Shown one piece after another: positions 1 to 8,639 of a stretch of DNA of 64,000 bases; positions within the stretch are counted from its first letter, which is position 1, and the number at the start of each line of letters is the position of its first letter. The DNA comes from Prevotellaceae bacterium. GTDB lineage: Bacteria > Bacteroidota > Bacteroidia > Bacteroidales > Bacteroidaceae. The stretch covers positions 96,596 to 160,595 of the forward strand of contig JABZLB010000002.1 in the NCBI GenBank assembly GCA_015256945.1, written 5' to 3'. A program made the position numbers and the translations under genes. Under the pieces are notes generated by a model that was not told the origin of the DNA, did not search any database, and saw nothing but the letters and a program-made list of their open reading frames with translations.

Positions 1-278
1 AAGACTATGAGCTTGAGGTAGGCTCTGCGGGCCTGGGGCAGCCGTTTAAGGTGCGCCAGCAGTATGAAAACCATATAGGAAGCAGCGTCGAGGTGCTTGA
101 TGCGGACGGACATAAGGTGCGCGGAGTGCTGAAAAGTGTCAATGGAGACGACTTCGTTGTTGCGGTAAATGAAAAAGTTAAGATTGAAGGTAAGAAGCGT
201 CCGGTAAAGCAAGATGTTGACCATACCTTTAATATGAACGACGTTAAATATACAAAATACTTATTAAATTTCAAGTAG
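1..278 (+). CDS. rimP: Ribosome maturation factor RimP, C-terminal part (5' end outside window)
   Basis: RimP assists maturation of the 30S ribosomal subunit. The open frame runs in from the window edge (first full codon at base 3) and stops at TAG 276-278, giving 91 residues. The segment DYELEVGSAGLGQPF corresponds to the family's conserved YELEVSSPG stretch, here with SAG in place of SPG. It is followed by the small SH3-like C-terminal domain (VRGVLKSVNGDDFVV). An internal GTG at 51 is not the true start because the conserved frame continues upstream of it. The stop lies 9 bases before nusA, and rimP-nusA-infB is a widely conserved order, so the family assignment is firm although only about half of the protein is visible. 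Confidence 0.9.
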   Translation, partial: DYELEVGSAGLGQPFKVRQQYENHIGSSVEVLDADGHKVRGVLKSVNGDDFVVAVNEKVKIEGKKRPVKQDVDHTFNMNDVKYTKYLLNFK

Positions 279-287
279 AGAAAAGCG

Positions 288-1562
288 ATGGCAGTAAAAA
301 AGAAAGACGATGAGCAGGTGAGCATGATAGGCTCGTTTCGTGATTTTCAGGACACAAAGAACATAGACCGGACTACTCTCGTAAGCGTGTTGGAAGAAAG
401 CTTCCGTAACGTGCTGGTAAAAATATATGGAAGTGACGAAAATTTTGACGTTATTGTAAACCCTGACAAGGGCGATTTCGAGATTTATCGCAACCGCGTG
501 GTAGTAGCCAACGGCGATGTGGCTGACGAAAATAAGGAGATAAGCTTGTCGGATGCACAGAAAATAGAACCCGACTATGAGGTAGGAGAGGATGTTTCAG
601 AGAAGGTTGACTTTGCCAAATTTGGCCGCAGGGCAATTCTTACCTTGCGTCAGACGCTGGCAAGCAAGATATTAGAGCTTGAGCATGACGCCCTTTACAA
701 CAGGTATAAAGACCGTGTAGGGCAGGTAATATCGGCCGAAGTTTACCAGATTTGGAAGCGCGAGGTACTGCTTATAGATGACGATAACAACGAGCTTATA
801 CTGCCTAAGAGCGAGCAGATAAACGGCGATCAGTATAGAAAAGGTGAAACCGTGCGTGCCGTTATTGAACGCGTTGATAACGAAAACAACAATCCTAAGA
901 TTATATTGTCGCGTACAAGTCCTGCCTTCCTGGAACGTTTGCTCGAACAGGAAGTGCCTGAGATTGCCGATGGACTTATAGCAATTAAGAAGATTGCGCG
1001 CATGCCGGGCGACCGTGCCAAGGTAGCTGTTGAAAGTTATGACGACAGAATAGATCCCGTTGGGGCGTGCGTGGGTGTTCGTGGCAGCCGTGTACATGGT
1101 ATTGTACGTGAATTGAACAATGAGAATATTGACGTAATTAACTGGACTGCCAATACCAAGCTGTTTATTCAGCGTGCATTAAGTCCTGCAAAAGTGACGA
1201 ATATCAATATTGATGAAGAAACCAAAAAGGCCGATGTATATCTGCAACCCGAAGAGGTAAGCCTCGCCATTGGTCGCGGCGGCCTCAATATTAAGCTGGC
1301 TTCAATGCTTACTGAATATACCATTGACGTATATCGTGTGGTTGACGACGAGCAGGGAGCTGACGAGGATGATGTATATCTCGATCAGTTTAATGACGAA
1401 ATAGACCAGTGGATCATCGATGCCATTAAGGGAATAGGTCTGGAAACAGCCAAGGCTGTGCTTAATGCTCCACGCGAAATGCTTGTGGAGAAGGCCGATC
1501 TTGAAGAGGAAACCGTAGACCATGTGCTGGAAATACTGCGCAGTGAGTTCGAAAACGAATAA
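288..1562 (+). CDS. nusA: Transcription termination/antitermination factor NusA
   Basis: NusA binds RNA polymerase and nascent RNA and modulates pausing, termination and antitermination. The 424-residue protein has the polymerase-binding N-terminal domain (about 1-125), an S1 domain (about 143-209), KH1 (about 233-300, with GVRGSRVHGIVREL) and KH2 (about 302-350, with AIGRGGLNIKLAS). A single helix-hairpin-helix-like segment follows (about 376-420, KGIGLETAKAVL). It lacks the two full acidic repeats found at the C-terminus of E. coli NusA. The ATG at 288 lies 9 bases after the rimP stop, and infB follows 54 bases downstream, so the three genes very probably form one operon. Confidence 0.97.
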   Translation: MAVKKKDDEQVSMIGSFRDFQDTKNIDRTTLVSVLEESFRNVLVKIYGSDENFDVIVNPDKGDFEIYRNRVVVANGDVADENKEISLSDAQKIEPDYEVGEDVSEKVDFAKFGRRAILTLRQTLASKILELEHDALYNRYKDRVGQVISAEVYQIWKREVLLIDDDNNELILPKSEQINGDQYRKGETVRAVIERVDNENNNPKIILSRTSPAFLERLLEQEVPEIADGLIAIKKIARMPGDRAKVAVESYDDRIDPVGACVGVRGSRVHGIVRELNNENIDVINWTANTKLFIQRALSPAKVTNINIDEETKKADVYLQPEEVSLAIGRGGLNIKLASMLTEYTIDVYRVVDDEQGADEDDVYLDQFNDEIDQWIIDAIKGIGLETAKAVLNAPREMLVEKADLEEETVDHVLEILRSEFENE

Positions 1563-1616
1563 TCACCAAGCTTTTAAATGCCCCGGAATAAAGACGATTA
1601 AAAAGAAAGTAATTGA

Positions 1617-4505
1617 ATGAGCATCAGATTAAACATAGCATTACGTGAATTGAATATAGGACTTCAAACGGCAGTTGAGTTCCTTGAGAAGAAGAGCGAA
1701 CTGGGTGAAGTGAAGCCCGAACTGAGCTTTAAGCTCAATGACAAGCAGTATGAGGCTCTTGTAGAAGCCTTTAAACAGGATGCTGCTGTGCGCACAGAGG
1801 CAGAAAAACTCTTCAAAAAGCCAAAGGAAAAGAAGCGTCCGCAGGAGGTGAAAAAAGAAGAAAAGAGAGCAGAAACTCTCTTGGAGACAACCTCTCGCCA
1901 GCAGTATACTCCGCTGGGAAAGATTGATCTTGACAGCGTTGGCAAAAAACAGGTAGCCCCGAAATCTGCTGTTCCTGAAGCAAAACCGAAAGAAGAGGAG
2001 AAGGCTGCTGCCGTAAGCCCCGCTCCGGAAGTGAAGAATGAGGTTCAGAAAGAGTTGCCAAAGGAAAAGGCAGAGCCTGTTCATGAAACGAAAGTTGAAA
2101 AGAAGGAGGTAAAGGCTGAACCACAACCTGTGGAGGAAAAGCCTTCAAAAGCTGAACCTGTTGTAGCAGAAAAGCCGGTACAACAGCCAGTTGAGGCAGA
2201 AAAAGCACCCCGCAGGGTTAAGAAGCCTGCAGCTGTAAAGGTAGCTGAAGTAACCTCAGAGAAAGAGGCTGAACAAAAGAACGAAACGGAGATTTTTCAG
2301 CTGAAGAGCGAACGTAAAATCGCTAATACACCCAAAGTAAATATATTAGGCAAGATTGATCTCGATGCTCTGAACCAGAGTACACGTCCAAAAAAGCGCA
2401 CAAAAGAAGAAAAACGCAAGGACCGTGAGGAAAAGGCTCGTCAGCAAGGAGGCGGTGAACACAAGAAGCGTCAGCGCATAAACGGCGGACGTGTCGACAT
2501 CAATGCTGCTGCTGCACAAAGCGGAAAGAATAACTCTGCACAAGGACAAGGCAACAAACGTAGCGGAAAGAACCGCAAACGTGCTCAGAAACCGCTGGAG
2601 GTTAACGAAGAAGATGTAGCACGTCAGGTAAAAGAGACGCTTGCACGATTGACAAGTAAGACGCAGAATAAGCGTGGAGCTAAGTACCGTAAGGAAAAAC
2701 GTGAAGCGGTTCAAGAGAAGTTAGACGCTGAGGCAAGGGCAGAAAAGAAAGAAAGTAAGATACTTAAGCTTACTGAATTTGTAACCGTAAGCGAGCTGGC
2801 TACGATGATGGACGTAGGTGTTACCGAAGTAATTTCGACACTTATGAGCATCGGAATTATGGCCTCTATTAACCAAAGGCTCGATGCTGAAACCATAAAC
2901 ATGGTGGCAGAAGAGTTTGGTTTTAAGACCGAATACGTGAGTGCTGAGGTACAAGAGGCCGTAAGCGAAGAGGTTGATGACGAGAACGAACTTGTGCCAA
3001 GGGCACCCATTGTAACCGTTATGGGTCATGTTGATCATGGAAAAACCTCATTGCTCGACCACATTCGGAACACAAATGTCATTGCTGGTGAGGCTGGCGG
3101 CATTACACAGCATATAGGAGCCTATGGCGTTACGCTGAAAAGTGGCAGGAAAGTAACTTTCCTTGATACCCCGGGACATGAGGCTTTCACAGCCATGCGC
3201 GCACGAGGTGCACAGGTTACCGATATTGCCATTATTATTATTGCTGCTGACGACTCGGTGATGCCGACAACAAGAGAGGCTATTTCACATGCTCAGGCAG
3301 CAGGAGTACCTATGGTTTTCGCTATCAATAAGATTGATAAACCGGGTGCTAACCCTGATAAGATTCGTGAAGACCTCGCTAATATGAACCTTCTGGTTGA
3401 AGAATGGGGAGGTAAATACCAGTGTCAGGAAATCAGTGCCAAGAAGGGAGTAGGCGTCGATGACCTTATGGAGAAAGTACTTCTCGAAGCCGATATGCTC
3501 GAATTAAAGGCTAATCCTAACCGTAAGGCTACGGGAACGGTGATAGAATCTTCTCTCGACAAGGGACGTGGATTTGTTACAACGGTGCTCGTTAGCAATG
3601 GAACACTGAAAGTTGGCGATGTTATTCTCGCCGGAACATGCTGGGGACGCGTTAAGGCTCTGTTTAATGAGCGCAACCAGCGCATCGATAACGTGAAGCC
3701 TGCTGAACCGGCAATTGTGCTCGGTCTCAACGGTGCGCCATCGGCTGGTGACCAGTTTCATGTTATCGAGACGGAGCAAGAGGCTCGTGAAATTGCCAAT
3801 AAGCGTGAGCAATTACAGCGCGAACAAGGTCTTCGTACACAAAAACGCCTTACCCTTGGCGATATTTCGCATCGTATTGCACGTGGTGAATTCCATGAAC
3901 TTAATATTATTGTTAAGGGTGATACCAATGGTTCGGTAGAGGCTCTGTCCGATTCTTTCCTGAAGCTTTCAACAGAAAAGGTACAGATTAATGTCATAAG
4001 CAAAGCTGTTGGACAAATATCTGAGAGCGACGTTATGCTGGCAAGTGCATCAGATGCCATCATCGTTGGCTTCCAGGTACGTCCTTCTGCCGATGCCCGC
4101 AGGCTTGCCGACCGTGAAGGTGTTGAAATAAACACCTACTCAATTATCTACGATGCCATAGATGATGTGAAGTCGGCAATGGTAGGTATGCTCGATAAGG
4201 TGAAGAAAGAAATAGTTACAGCTCAGGTCGAAGTGAAGCAAGTGTACAAGATTTCCAAAGTAGGAACAGTGGCTGGAGGCCTTGTTACTGAAGGAAAAGT
4301 GCACAGTAAGGACAAGGCTCGTGTCGTACGCGACGGCATTGTAGTACATACAGCTCCTCTCGCTGCGCTTAAACGTTATAAGGATGACGTCAAAGAGGTG
4401 CCTACTGGCATGGAGTGTGGTATCAGCCTTGTGAACTATAACGATATTCTTGAGGGCGATATTTTAGAGACCTTTACAGAGATTGAAGTTGAACAAAAAC
4501 TGTAA
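1617..4505 (+). CDS. infB: Translation initiation factor IF-2
   Basis: IF-2 is the GTPase that brings initiator tRNA to the 30S subunit and promotes subunit joining. At 962 residues it is long for the family because of a Lys/Glu/Ala-rich, low-complexity N-terminal region (about 55-360). The GTPase motifs are clear: GHVDHGKT at 470-477, DTPGH at 517-521 and NKID at 571-574. An IF2_N-type segment lies just before the G domain (VSELATMMDVGVTEV), and beta-barrel and C-terminal fMet-tRNA-binding domains follow. It is the last gene of the rimP-nusA-infB group. The following 259 bases contain a possible terminator and a repeat-like region before sufB. Confidence 0.97.
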   Translation: MSIRLNIALRELNIGLQTAVEFLEKKSELGEVKPELSFKLNDKQYEALVEAFKQDAAVRTEAEKLFKKPKEKKRPQEVKKEEKRAETLLETTSRQQYTPLGKIDLDSVGKKQVAPKSAVPEAKPKEEEKAAAVSPAPEVKNEVQKELPKEKAEPVHETKVEKKEVKAEPQPVEEKPSKAEPVVAEKPVQQPVEAEKAPRRVKKPAAVKVAEVTSEKEAEQKNETEIFQLKSERKIANTPKVNILGKIDLDALNQSTRPKKRTKEEKRKDREEKARQQGGGEHKKRQRINGGRVDINAAAAQSGKNNSAQGQGNKRSGKNRKRAQKPLEVNEEDVARQVKETLARLTSKTQNKRGAKYRKEKREAVQEKLDAEARAEKKESKILKLTEFVTVSELATMMDVGVTEVISTLMSIGIMASINQRLDAETINMVAEEFGFKTEYVSAEVQEAVSEEVDDENELVPRAPIVTVMGHVDHGKTSLLDHIRNTNVIAGEAGGITQHIGAYGVTLKSGRKVTFLDTPGHEAFTAMRARGAQVTDIAIIIIAADDSVMPTTREAISHAQAAGVPMVFAINKIDKPGANPDKIREDLANMNLLVEEWGGKYQCQEISAKKGVGVDDLMEKVLLEADMLELKANPNRKATGTVIESSLDKGRGFVTTVLVSNGTLKVGDVILAGTCWGRVKALFNERNQRIDNVKPAEPAIVLGLNGAPSAGDQFHVIETEQEAREIANKREQLQREQGLRTQKRLTLGDISHRIARGEFHELNIIVKGDTNGSVEALSDSFLKLSTEKVQINVISKAVGQISESDVMLASASDAIIVGFQVRPSADARRLADREGVEINTYSIIYDAIDDVKSAMVGMLDKVKKEIVTAQVEVKQVYKISKVGTVAGGLVTEGKVHSKDKARVVRDGIVVHTAPLAALKRYKDDVKEVPTGMECGISLVNYNDILEGDILETFTEIEVEQKL

Positions 4506-4568
4506 GAGCAGGAATATTACTGTGAAACGACAAGGTTTTTGCAGCAATAAGCTCACGACTTAATAAGG

Positions 4569-4602
4569 TGGTGACATTCTTCTTTCGTGAGGAATGTCAC
4601 CA
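4569..4602 (+). terminator. Hairpin after infB, possible terminator
   Basis: An 11-bp perfect stem pairs 4569-4579 (TGGTGACATTC) with 4592-4602 across a 12-base loop, 64 bases after the infB stop. Only a short T run (TTT) follows, so intrinsic termination is plausible but weak. It could also be a processing or attenuating stem between infB and sufB. Confidence 0.45.
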
Positions 4603-4607
4603 TTTGA

Positions 4608-4708
4608 GTAACATATGTTACCATCTTTAACATGGTAAACAACTCGTTATAGAGCGTTATGACGATTACGCGATGATGGTTTTCCGTTTACATGCGTATG
4701 GCATGTAG
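4608..4708 (+). repeat. Degenerate near-palindromic repeats between infB and sufB
   Basis: Several AT-rich near-palindromes follow one another: GTAACATATGTTAC at 4608-4621, TTACCAT paired with ATGGTAA around 4619-4639, and ACATGC paired with GCATGT around 4690-4706. ACGATTACG at 4662-4670 is followed after exactly 15 bases by GTTTACAT at 4686-4693. The same pair with the same spacing occurs at 50075-50106 in the 22-bp repeat array. This region is therefore probably a decayed relative of that array. No gene is seen here. Confidence 0.5.
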
Positions 4709-4764
4709 TTTGCTATTAGCAGGCAGAGCGGGTTTTTCATCAAATATACGAACACCCTTTTAAT

Positions 4765-6222
4765 ATGGAAACAGACTTGAAAGATAAAGAAAAGAACGCA
4801 TTTGTCAGGCAAGTGGCCGAACAAAAATACGAATACGGCTTTACTACTGACGTGGCAACTGACGTTATTCCCAATGGATTGAACGAGGATGTAGTACGCC
4901 TTATATCGCAGAAAAAAGGAGAACCCCAGTGGCTTCTCGACTTCCGGCTAAAGGCTTACCGATATTGGAAGACGCTGAAAATGCCCACATGGGGACATGT
5001 TCACGTACCAGAGATTGACTTTCAAGGCATATCTTATTACGCCGATCCGTTGGCAAAGAAACCACAGAACAAGGAAATCGATCCCGAATTAGAAAAGACT
5101 TTCGATAAGTTAGGCATACCGTTGGAAGAGCGTTTGGCGCTTTCGGGAACGGCTGTTGATGCTATTATGGACTCGGTTTCGGTTAAAACCACTTTCAAAA
5201 AGCAGCTTGCTGAGAAAGGAATCATCTTTTCTTCCATCGGCGAAGCGGTGAAAGACCATCCCGATCTCGTCAGACAGTATCTGGGCTCAGTGGTTCCTTA
5301 TCGCGACAATTTCACGTCAGCACTCAACTCTGCCGTCTTTAGCGATGGCTCTTTTGTGTATATTCCCAAGGGAGTTAGATGCCCAATGGAGCTAAGTAGC
5401 TATTTTAGGATCAATGCTCGCAATACTGGACAGTTCGAACGTACGCTTATAATTGCAGACGACGACGCTTATGTGAGCTACCTTGAAGGCTGTACAGCTC
5501 CGATGCGTGACGAGAATCAGCTGCACGCTGCCGTCGTAGAGATTGTGGTTATGAACAATGCAGAGGTGAAGTATTCGACGGTACAGAACTGGTATCCTGG
5601 TGATGAGGAAGGCAAAGGAGGCGTATTAAACCTCGTCACTAAGCGCGGAGACTGTCGCGGAATCAACTCAAAGCTGTCGTGGACACAGGTTGAAACCGGT
5701 TCGGCCATTACGTGGAAGTATCCCTCTTGTATCCTTCGGGGTGACAATTCTCAGGCCGAATTTTACAGTGTTGCGGTGACAAATCATCACCAGGAGGCCG
5801 ATACGGGAACGAAAATGATTCATATTGGCCGCAACACCAAGTCGACAATCATCTCGAAAGGCATCTCTGCAGGTCATAGTCAAAACTCATATCGCGGGCT
5901 CGTTAAATGCGGACAGCATGCCGATAACGCCCGCAATTACAGCTCATGCGACTCATTATTGCTTGGCAGTCAATGCGGAGCGCACACCTTCCCTTATATG
6001 GATGTTCATAATGATACGGCTATTGTTGAGCACGAAGCTACGACATCCAAGATTAGTGAAGACCAGCTTTTCTATTGTAATCAGCGTGGAATATCAACCG
6101 AAGACGCGGTAGGGCTTATCGTTAACGGTTATGCCAAGGAGGTTTTAAACAAGCTTCCCATGGAGTTTGCAGTGGAAGCACAGAAACTTCTCACCGTCAG
6201 TCTTGAAGGAACAGTAGGGTAG
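4765..6222 (+). CDS. sufB: Fe-S cluster assembly scaffold SufB
   Basis: SufB is the core scaffold of the cytoplasmic SufBC2D complex, on which [4Fe-4S] clusters are built from sulfur supplied by SufS. The 485-residue protein matches SufB along its full length. Cys395 in NYSSCDSLLLG aligns with the E. coli sulfur-accepting Cys405, and Glu422-His423-Glu424 in VEHEATT align with the E432-H433-E434 patch. The ATG at 4765 is the first in frame, and the conserved N-terminal region follows it. It heads the sufB-sufC-sufD-sufS cluster, in which all genes point the same way with gaps of 72-156 bases. SufE/SufU and SufA are not in the window. Confidence 0.96.
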   Translation: METDLKDKEKNAFVRQVAEQKYEYGFTTDVATDVIPNGLNEDVVRLISQKKGEPQWLLDFRLKAYRYWKTLKMPTWGHVHVPEIDFQGISYYADPLAKKPQNKEIDPELEKTFDKLGIPLEERLALSGTAVDAIMDSVSVKTTFKKQLAEKGIIFSSIGEAVKDHPDLVRQYLGSVVPYRDNFTSALNSAVFSDGSFVYIPKGVRCPMELSSYFRINARNTGQFERTLIIADDDAYVSYLEGCTAPMRDENQLHAAVVEIVVMNNAEVKYSTVQNWYPGDEEGKGGVLNLVTKRGDCRGINSKLSWTQVETGSAITWKYPSCILRGDNSQAEFYSVAVTNHHQEADTGTKMIHIGRNTKSTIISKGISAGHSQNSYRGLVKCGQHADNARNYSSCDSLLLGSQCGAHTFPYMDVHNDTAIVEHEATTSKISEDQLFYCNQRGISTEDAVGLIVNGYAKEVLNKLPMEFAVEAQKLLTVSLEGTVG

Positions 6223-6302
6223 ACACTGGGTTTTACGTAAGAAAAATATGTTCTATAAACGCTTATTGCATTATCAGTATGGCGTAAAAACAATAAAAAG
6301 AT

Positions 6303-7067
6303 ATGCTTGAAGTAAAGAATTTACATGCCTCTATTGCAGGCAAAGAGATATTGAAAGGCATTAATCTTACCGTCAACGACGGTGAAATTCATGCTATTAT
6401 GGGTCCCAACGGCTCGGGAAAGTCAACACTTAGCGCTGTTCTTACCGGTAATCCGCTGTATACGGTTACCGAGGGAGAGGCCTATTTTAATGGCAAGGAC
6501 CTGCTAAAGATGAAACCTGAAGAGCGTGCTTGCGAAGGTATTTTCCTTAGTTTCCAATATCCTGTCGAAATACCGGGCGTGTCAATGGTCAATTTTATGA
6601 AGGCCGCTGTGAATGCAAGGCGTAAGTATCAGGGCCTTGAGCCATTGAAAGCAGCCAATTTTCTGCAGCTCATGAAAGAGAAACGCGAGATAGTTGAGCT
6701 TGATGCGAAGCTCTCACGACGCTCTGTCAACGAGGGCTTTTCGGGAGGAGAGAAGAAGCGTAACGAAATTTTCCAGATGGCAATGCTCAATCCAAGTCTC
6801 AGCATTCTTGACGAAACCGACTCAGGACTTGATGTCGATGCCATGCGTATTGTGGCCGATGGTGTGAACAAACTGTTTATACCCGACAAGTCAATCATCG
6901 TCATTACCCACTATGAACGCCTGCTCGACATGATAAAACCACAGGTAGTGCACGTGCTTTACAACGGCCGCATTGTGAAAACAGAGGGTCCTGAGCTTTC
7001 GAAAACGATTGAAGAGCGTGGCTACGACTGGATAAAAGAAGAGGCCGATGCCCGATACGGCAAGTAA
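6303..7067 (+). CDS. sufC: Fe-S cluster assembly ATPase SufC
   Basis: SufC is the ABC-type ATPase of the SufBCD complex; ATP binding drives rearrangement of SufB and SufD. In this 254-residue protein the Walker A motif is GPNGSGKST (34-42), the ABC signature is SGGEKKRNE (147-155), and Walker B is SILDETDSGLD (167-177) with catalytic Glu171. The H-loop lies in VITHYERLL. The SGGEKKR signature and DETDSGLD are characteristic of SufC rather than of transport ATPases. There are no membrane segments. It lies 80 bases after sufB and 156 bases before sufD. Confidence 0.97.
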   Translation: MLEVKNLHASIAGKEILKGINLTVNDGEIHAIMGPNGSGKSTLSAVLTGNPLYTVTEGEAYFNGKDLLKMKPEERACEGIFLSFQYPVEIPGVSMVNFMKAAVNARRKYQGLEPLKAANFLQLMKEKREIVELDAKLSRRSVNEGFSGGEKKRNEIFQMAMLNPSLSILDETDSGLDVDAMRIVADGVNKLFIPDKSIIVITHYERLLDMIKPQVVHVLYNGRIVKTEGPELSKTIEERGYDWIKEEADARYGK

Positions 7068-7223
7068 ACGGCATGAGGAAAAGTCTTCTTTTTTATGATA
7101 TAAGTATTATTTTGCTGTAATAAAGCTGCATCCTTAATTACGTATTTTGTGTGCCTGTATTATAATAAGGTATAAACTTAACGACATGCAGCTTTCTACA
7201 CTACAACATATTTACAATAAATA

Positions 7224-8567
7224 ATGAGCAGCGAGAAACAATATACAGACCTTTATGAGGCGTCGCGCCAGATGATATTTGACCATGCTGCGCCAGTAAT
7301 GAACGCCGTTCGCGACAAGGCTTTTAACGACTTTCGCACACAGGGATTCCCCTCAAAAAAAGCAGAACGCTACAAATATACTGATATTGACCAGTTGTTT
7401 GCGCCTGATTACGGCCTCAATATCAACCGCCTTGATATTCCTGTAAATCCTTACGATGCTTTCAAATGCGATGTACCCAACCTCAGTACGTCCCTTTATT
7501 TTATAGTAAACGACCAGTTTTATACAAAGGCTCTGCCCAAGGCATCGTTGCCCGACGGTGTTATTGTAGGCAGTTTAAAGGATGCTGCCGAACATAATCC
7601 GCAACTTATAGAACGTTATTATTCCCGTATGGCCCATACAGATAAGGATGCTGTTACGGCCTTAAACACCATGCTGGCACAGGATGGCCTTTTTGTTTAT
7701 GTGCCAAAGGGTGTAAAAGTTGACAGGGCTATACAGGTAGTTAACATTCTTCGCTCTGATGTCGACCTCATGGTAAACCGCCGTGTGCTTATCATTATGG
7801 AGGAAGGGGCCGAAGCCAGGTTCCTTTTCTGTGACGATACAGCCGACGACCGCAACTTCCTGACAACGCAGGTTATTGAGGTTTATGTTGGCGAGAATGC
7901 CGATTTAGGTCTTTATTGCCTGGAAGAAACCCATACCAGGAATGTGCGTATAAGCAATGTTTATATTGAACAGCAGGCTAACAGCCGCGTTAACCACAAT
8001 GTTATTACGTTGCATAATGGTGTTACCCGCAACCGCCTCGACCTTGTTTTGAAGGGCGAGGGTGCCGAATGTTGGTGCAACGGATGTGTAATTGCCGACA
8101 AGAATCAGCATGTTGACAACAATACTTTCATCGATCATGCTGTGCCTCATTGTAACAGTCATGAGCTTTATAAGTATGTTTTGGACGATCATGCCACCGG
8201 TGCCTTTGCCGGACGCGTGCTGGTTCGCCACGACAGTCAGCATACAACGTCGCAGGAAACCAACCAGAACCTCGTTATGACACGTACGGCACGCATGTAT
8301 ACACAACCCATGTTGGAGATTTATGCCGACGATGTGAAGTGTTCACATGGCTCTACTGTGGGGCAGCTTAACGATGCAGCGCTCTTCTATATGCAGCAAA
8401 GGGGCATTGATCAACATGAGGCAAAGCTCCTCCTTGAGTTTGCTTTTATTGGCGAAGTAATCGATAATATTAAGCTTGAACCCTTGCGCGACAGGCTTCA
8501 TCTGCTGGTAGAGAAACGTTTTCGCGGTGAACTGAATGGCTGTGAAAACTGTAAACTCTGTAAATAA
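7224..8567 (+). CDS. sufD: Fe-S cluster assembly protein SufD
   Basis: SufD is the SufB paralogue that completes the SufBC2D scaffold. The 447-residue protein has the right-handed beta-helix core typical of the family. CSHGSTVGQL contains His375, which probably corresponds to the E. coli cluster-assembly residue His360. DDAALFYMQQRGI-type sequence follows, as in SufB and SufD. The protein ends with a short cysteine tail, CENCKLCK (Cys440, 443, 446), that is absent from E. coli SufD. The 156-base gap after sufC contains no clear promoter or hairpin. Confidence 0.95.
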   Translation: MSSEKQYTDLYEASRQMIFDHAAPVMNAVRDKAFNDFRTQGFPSKKAERYKYTDIDQLFAPDYGLNINRLDIPVNPYDAFKCDVPNLSTSLYFIVNDQFYTKALPKASLPDGVIVGSLKDAAEHNPQLIERYYSRMAHTDKDAVTALNTMLAQDGLFVYVPKGVKVDRAIQVVNILRSDVDLMVNRRVLIIMEEGAEARFLFCDDTADDRNFLTTQVIEVYVGENADLGLYCLEETHTRNVRISNVYIEQQANSRVNHNVITLHNGVTRNRLDLVLKGEGAECWCNGCVIADKNQHVDNNTFIDHAVPHCNSHELYKYVLDDHATGAFAGRVLVRHDSQHTTSQETNQNLVMTRTARMYTQPMLEIYADDVKCSHGSTVGQLNDAALFYMQQRGIDQHEAKLLLEFAFIGEVIDNIKLEPLRDRLHLLVEKRFRGELNGCENCKLCK

Positions 8568-8639
8568 ATGCTTTCGGCATGCAGACGTTCCGATGGTAGT
8601 ATATCATCTTTCAATAACCCTTTAAGAACATAAAAAACG

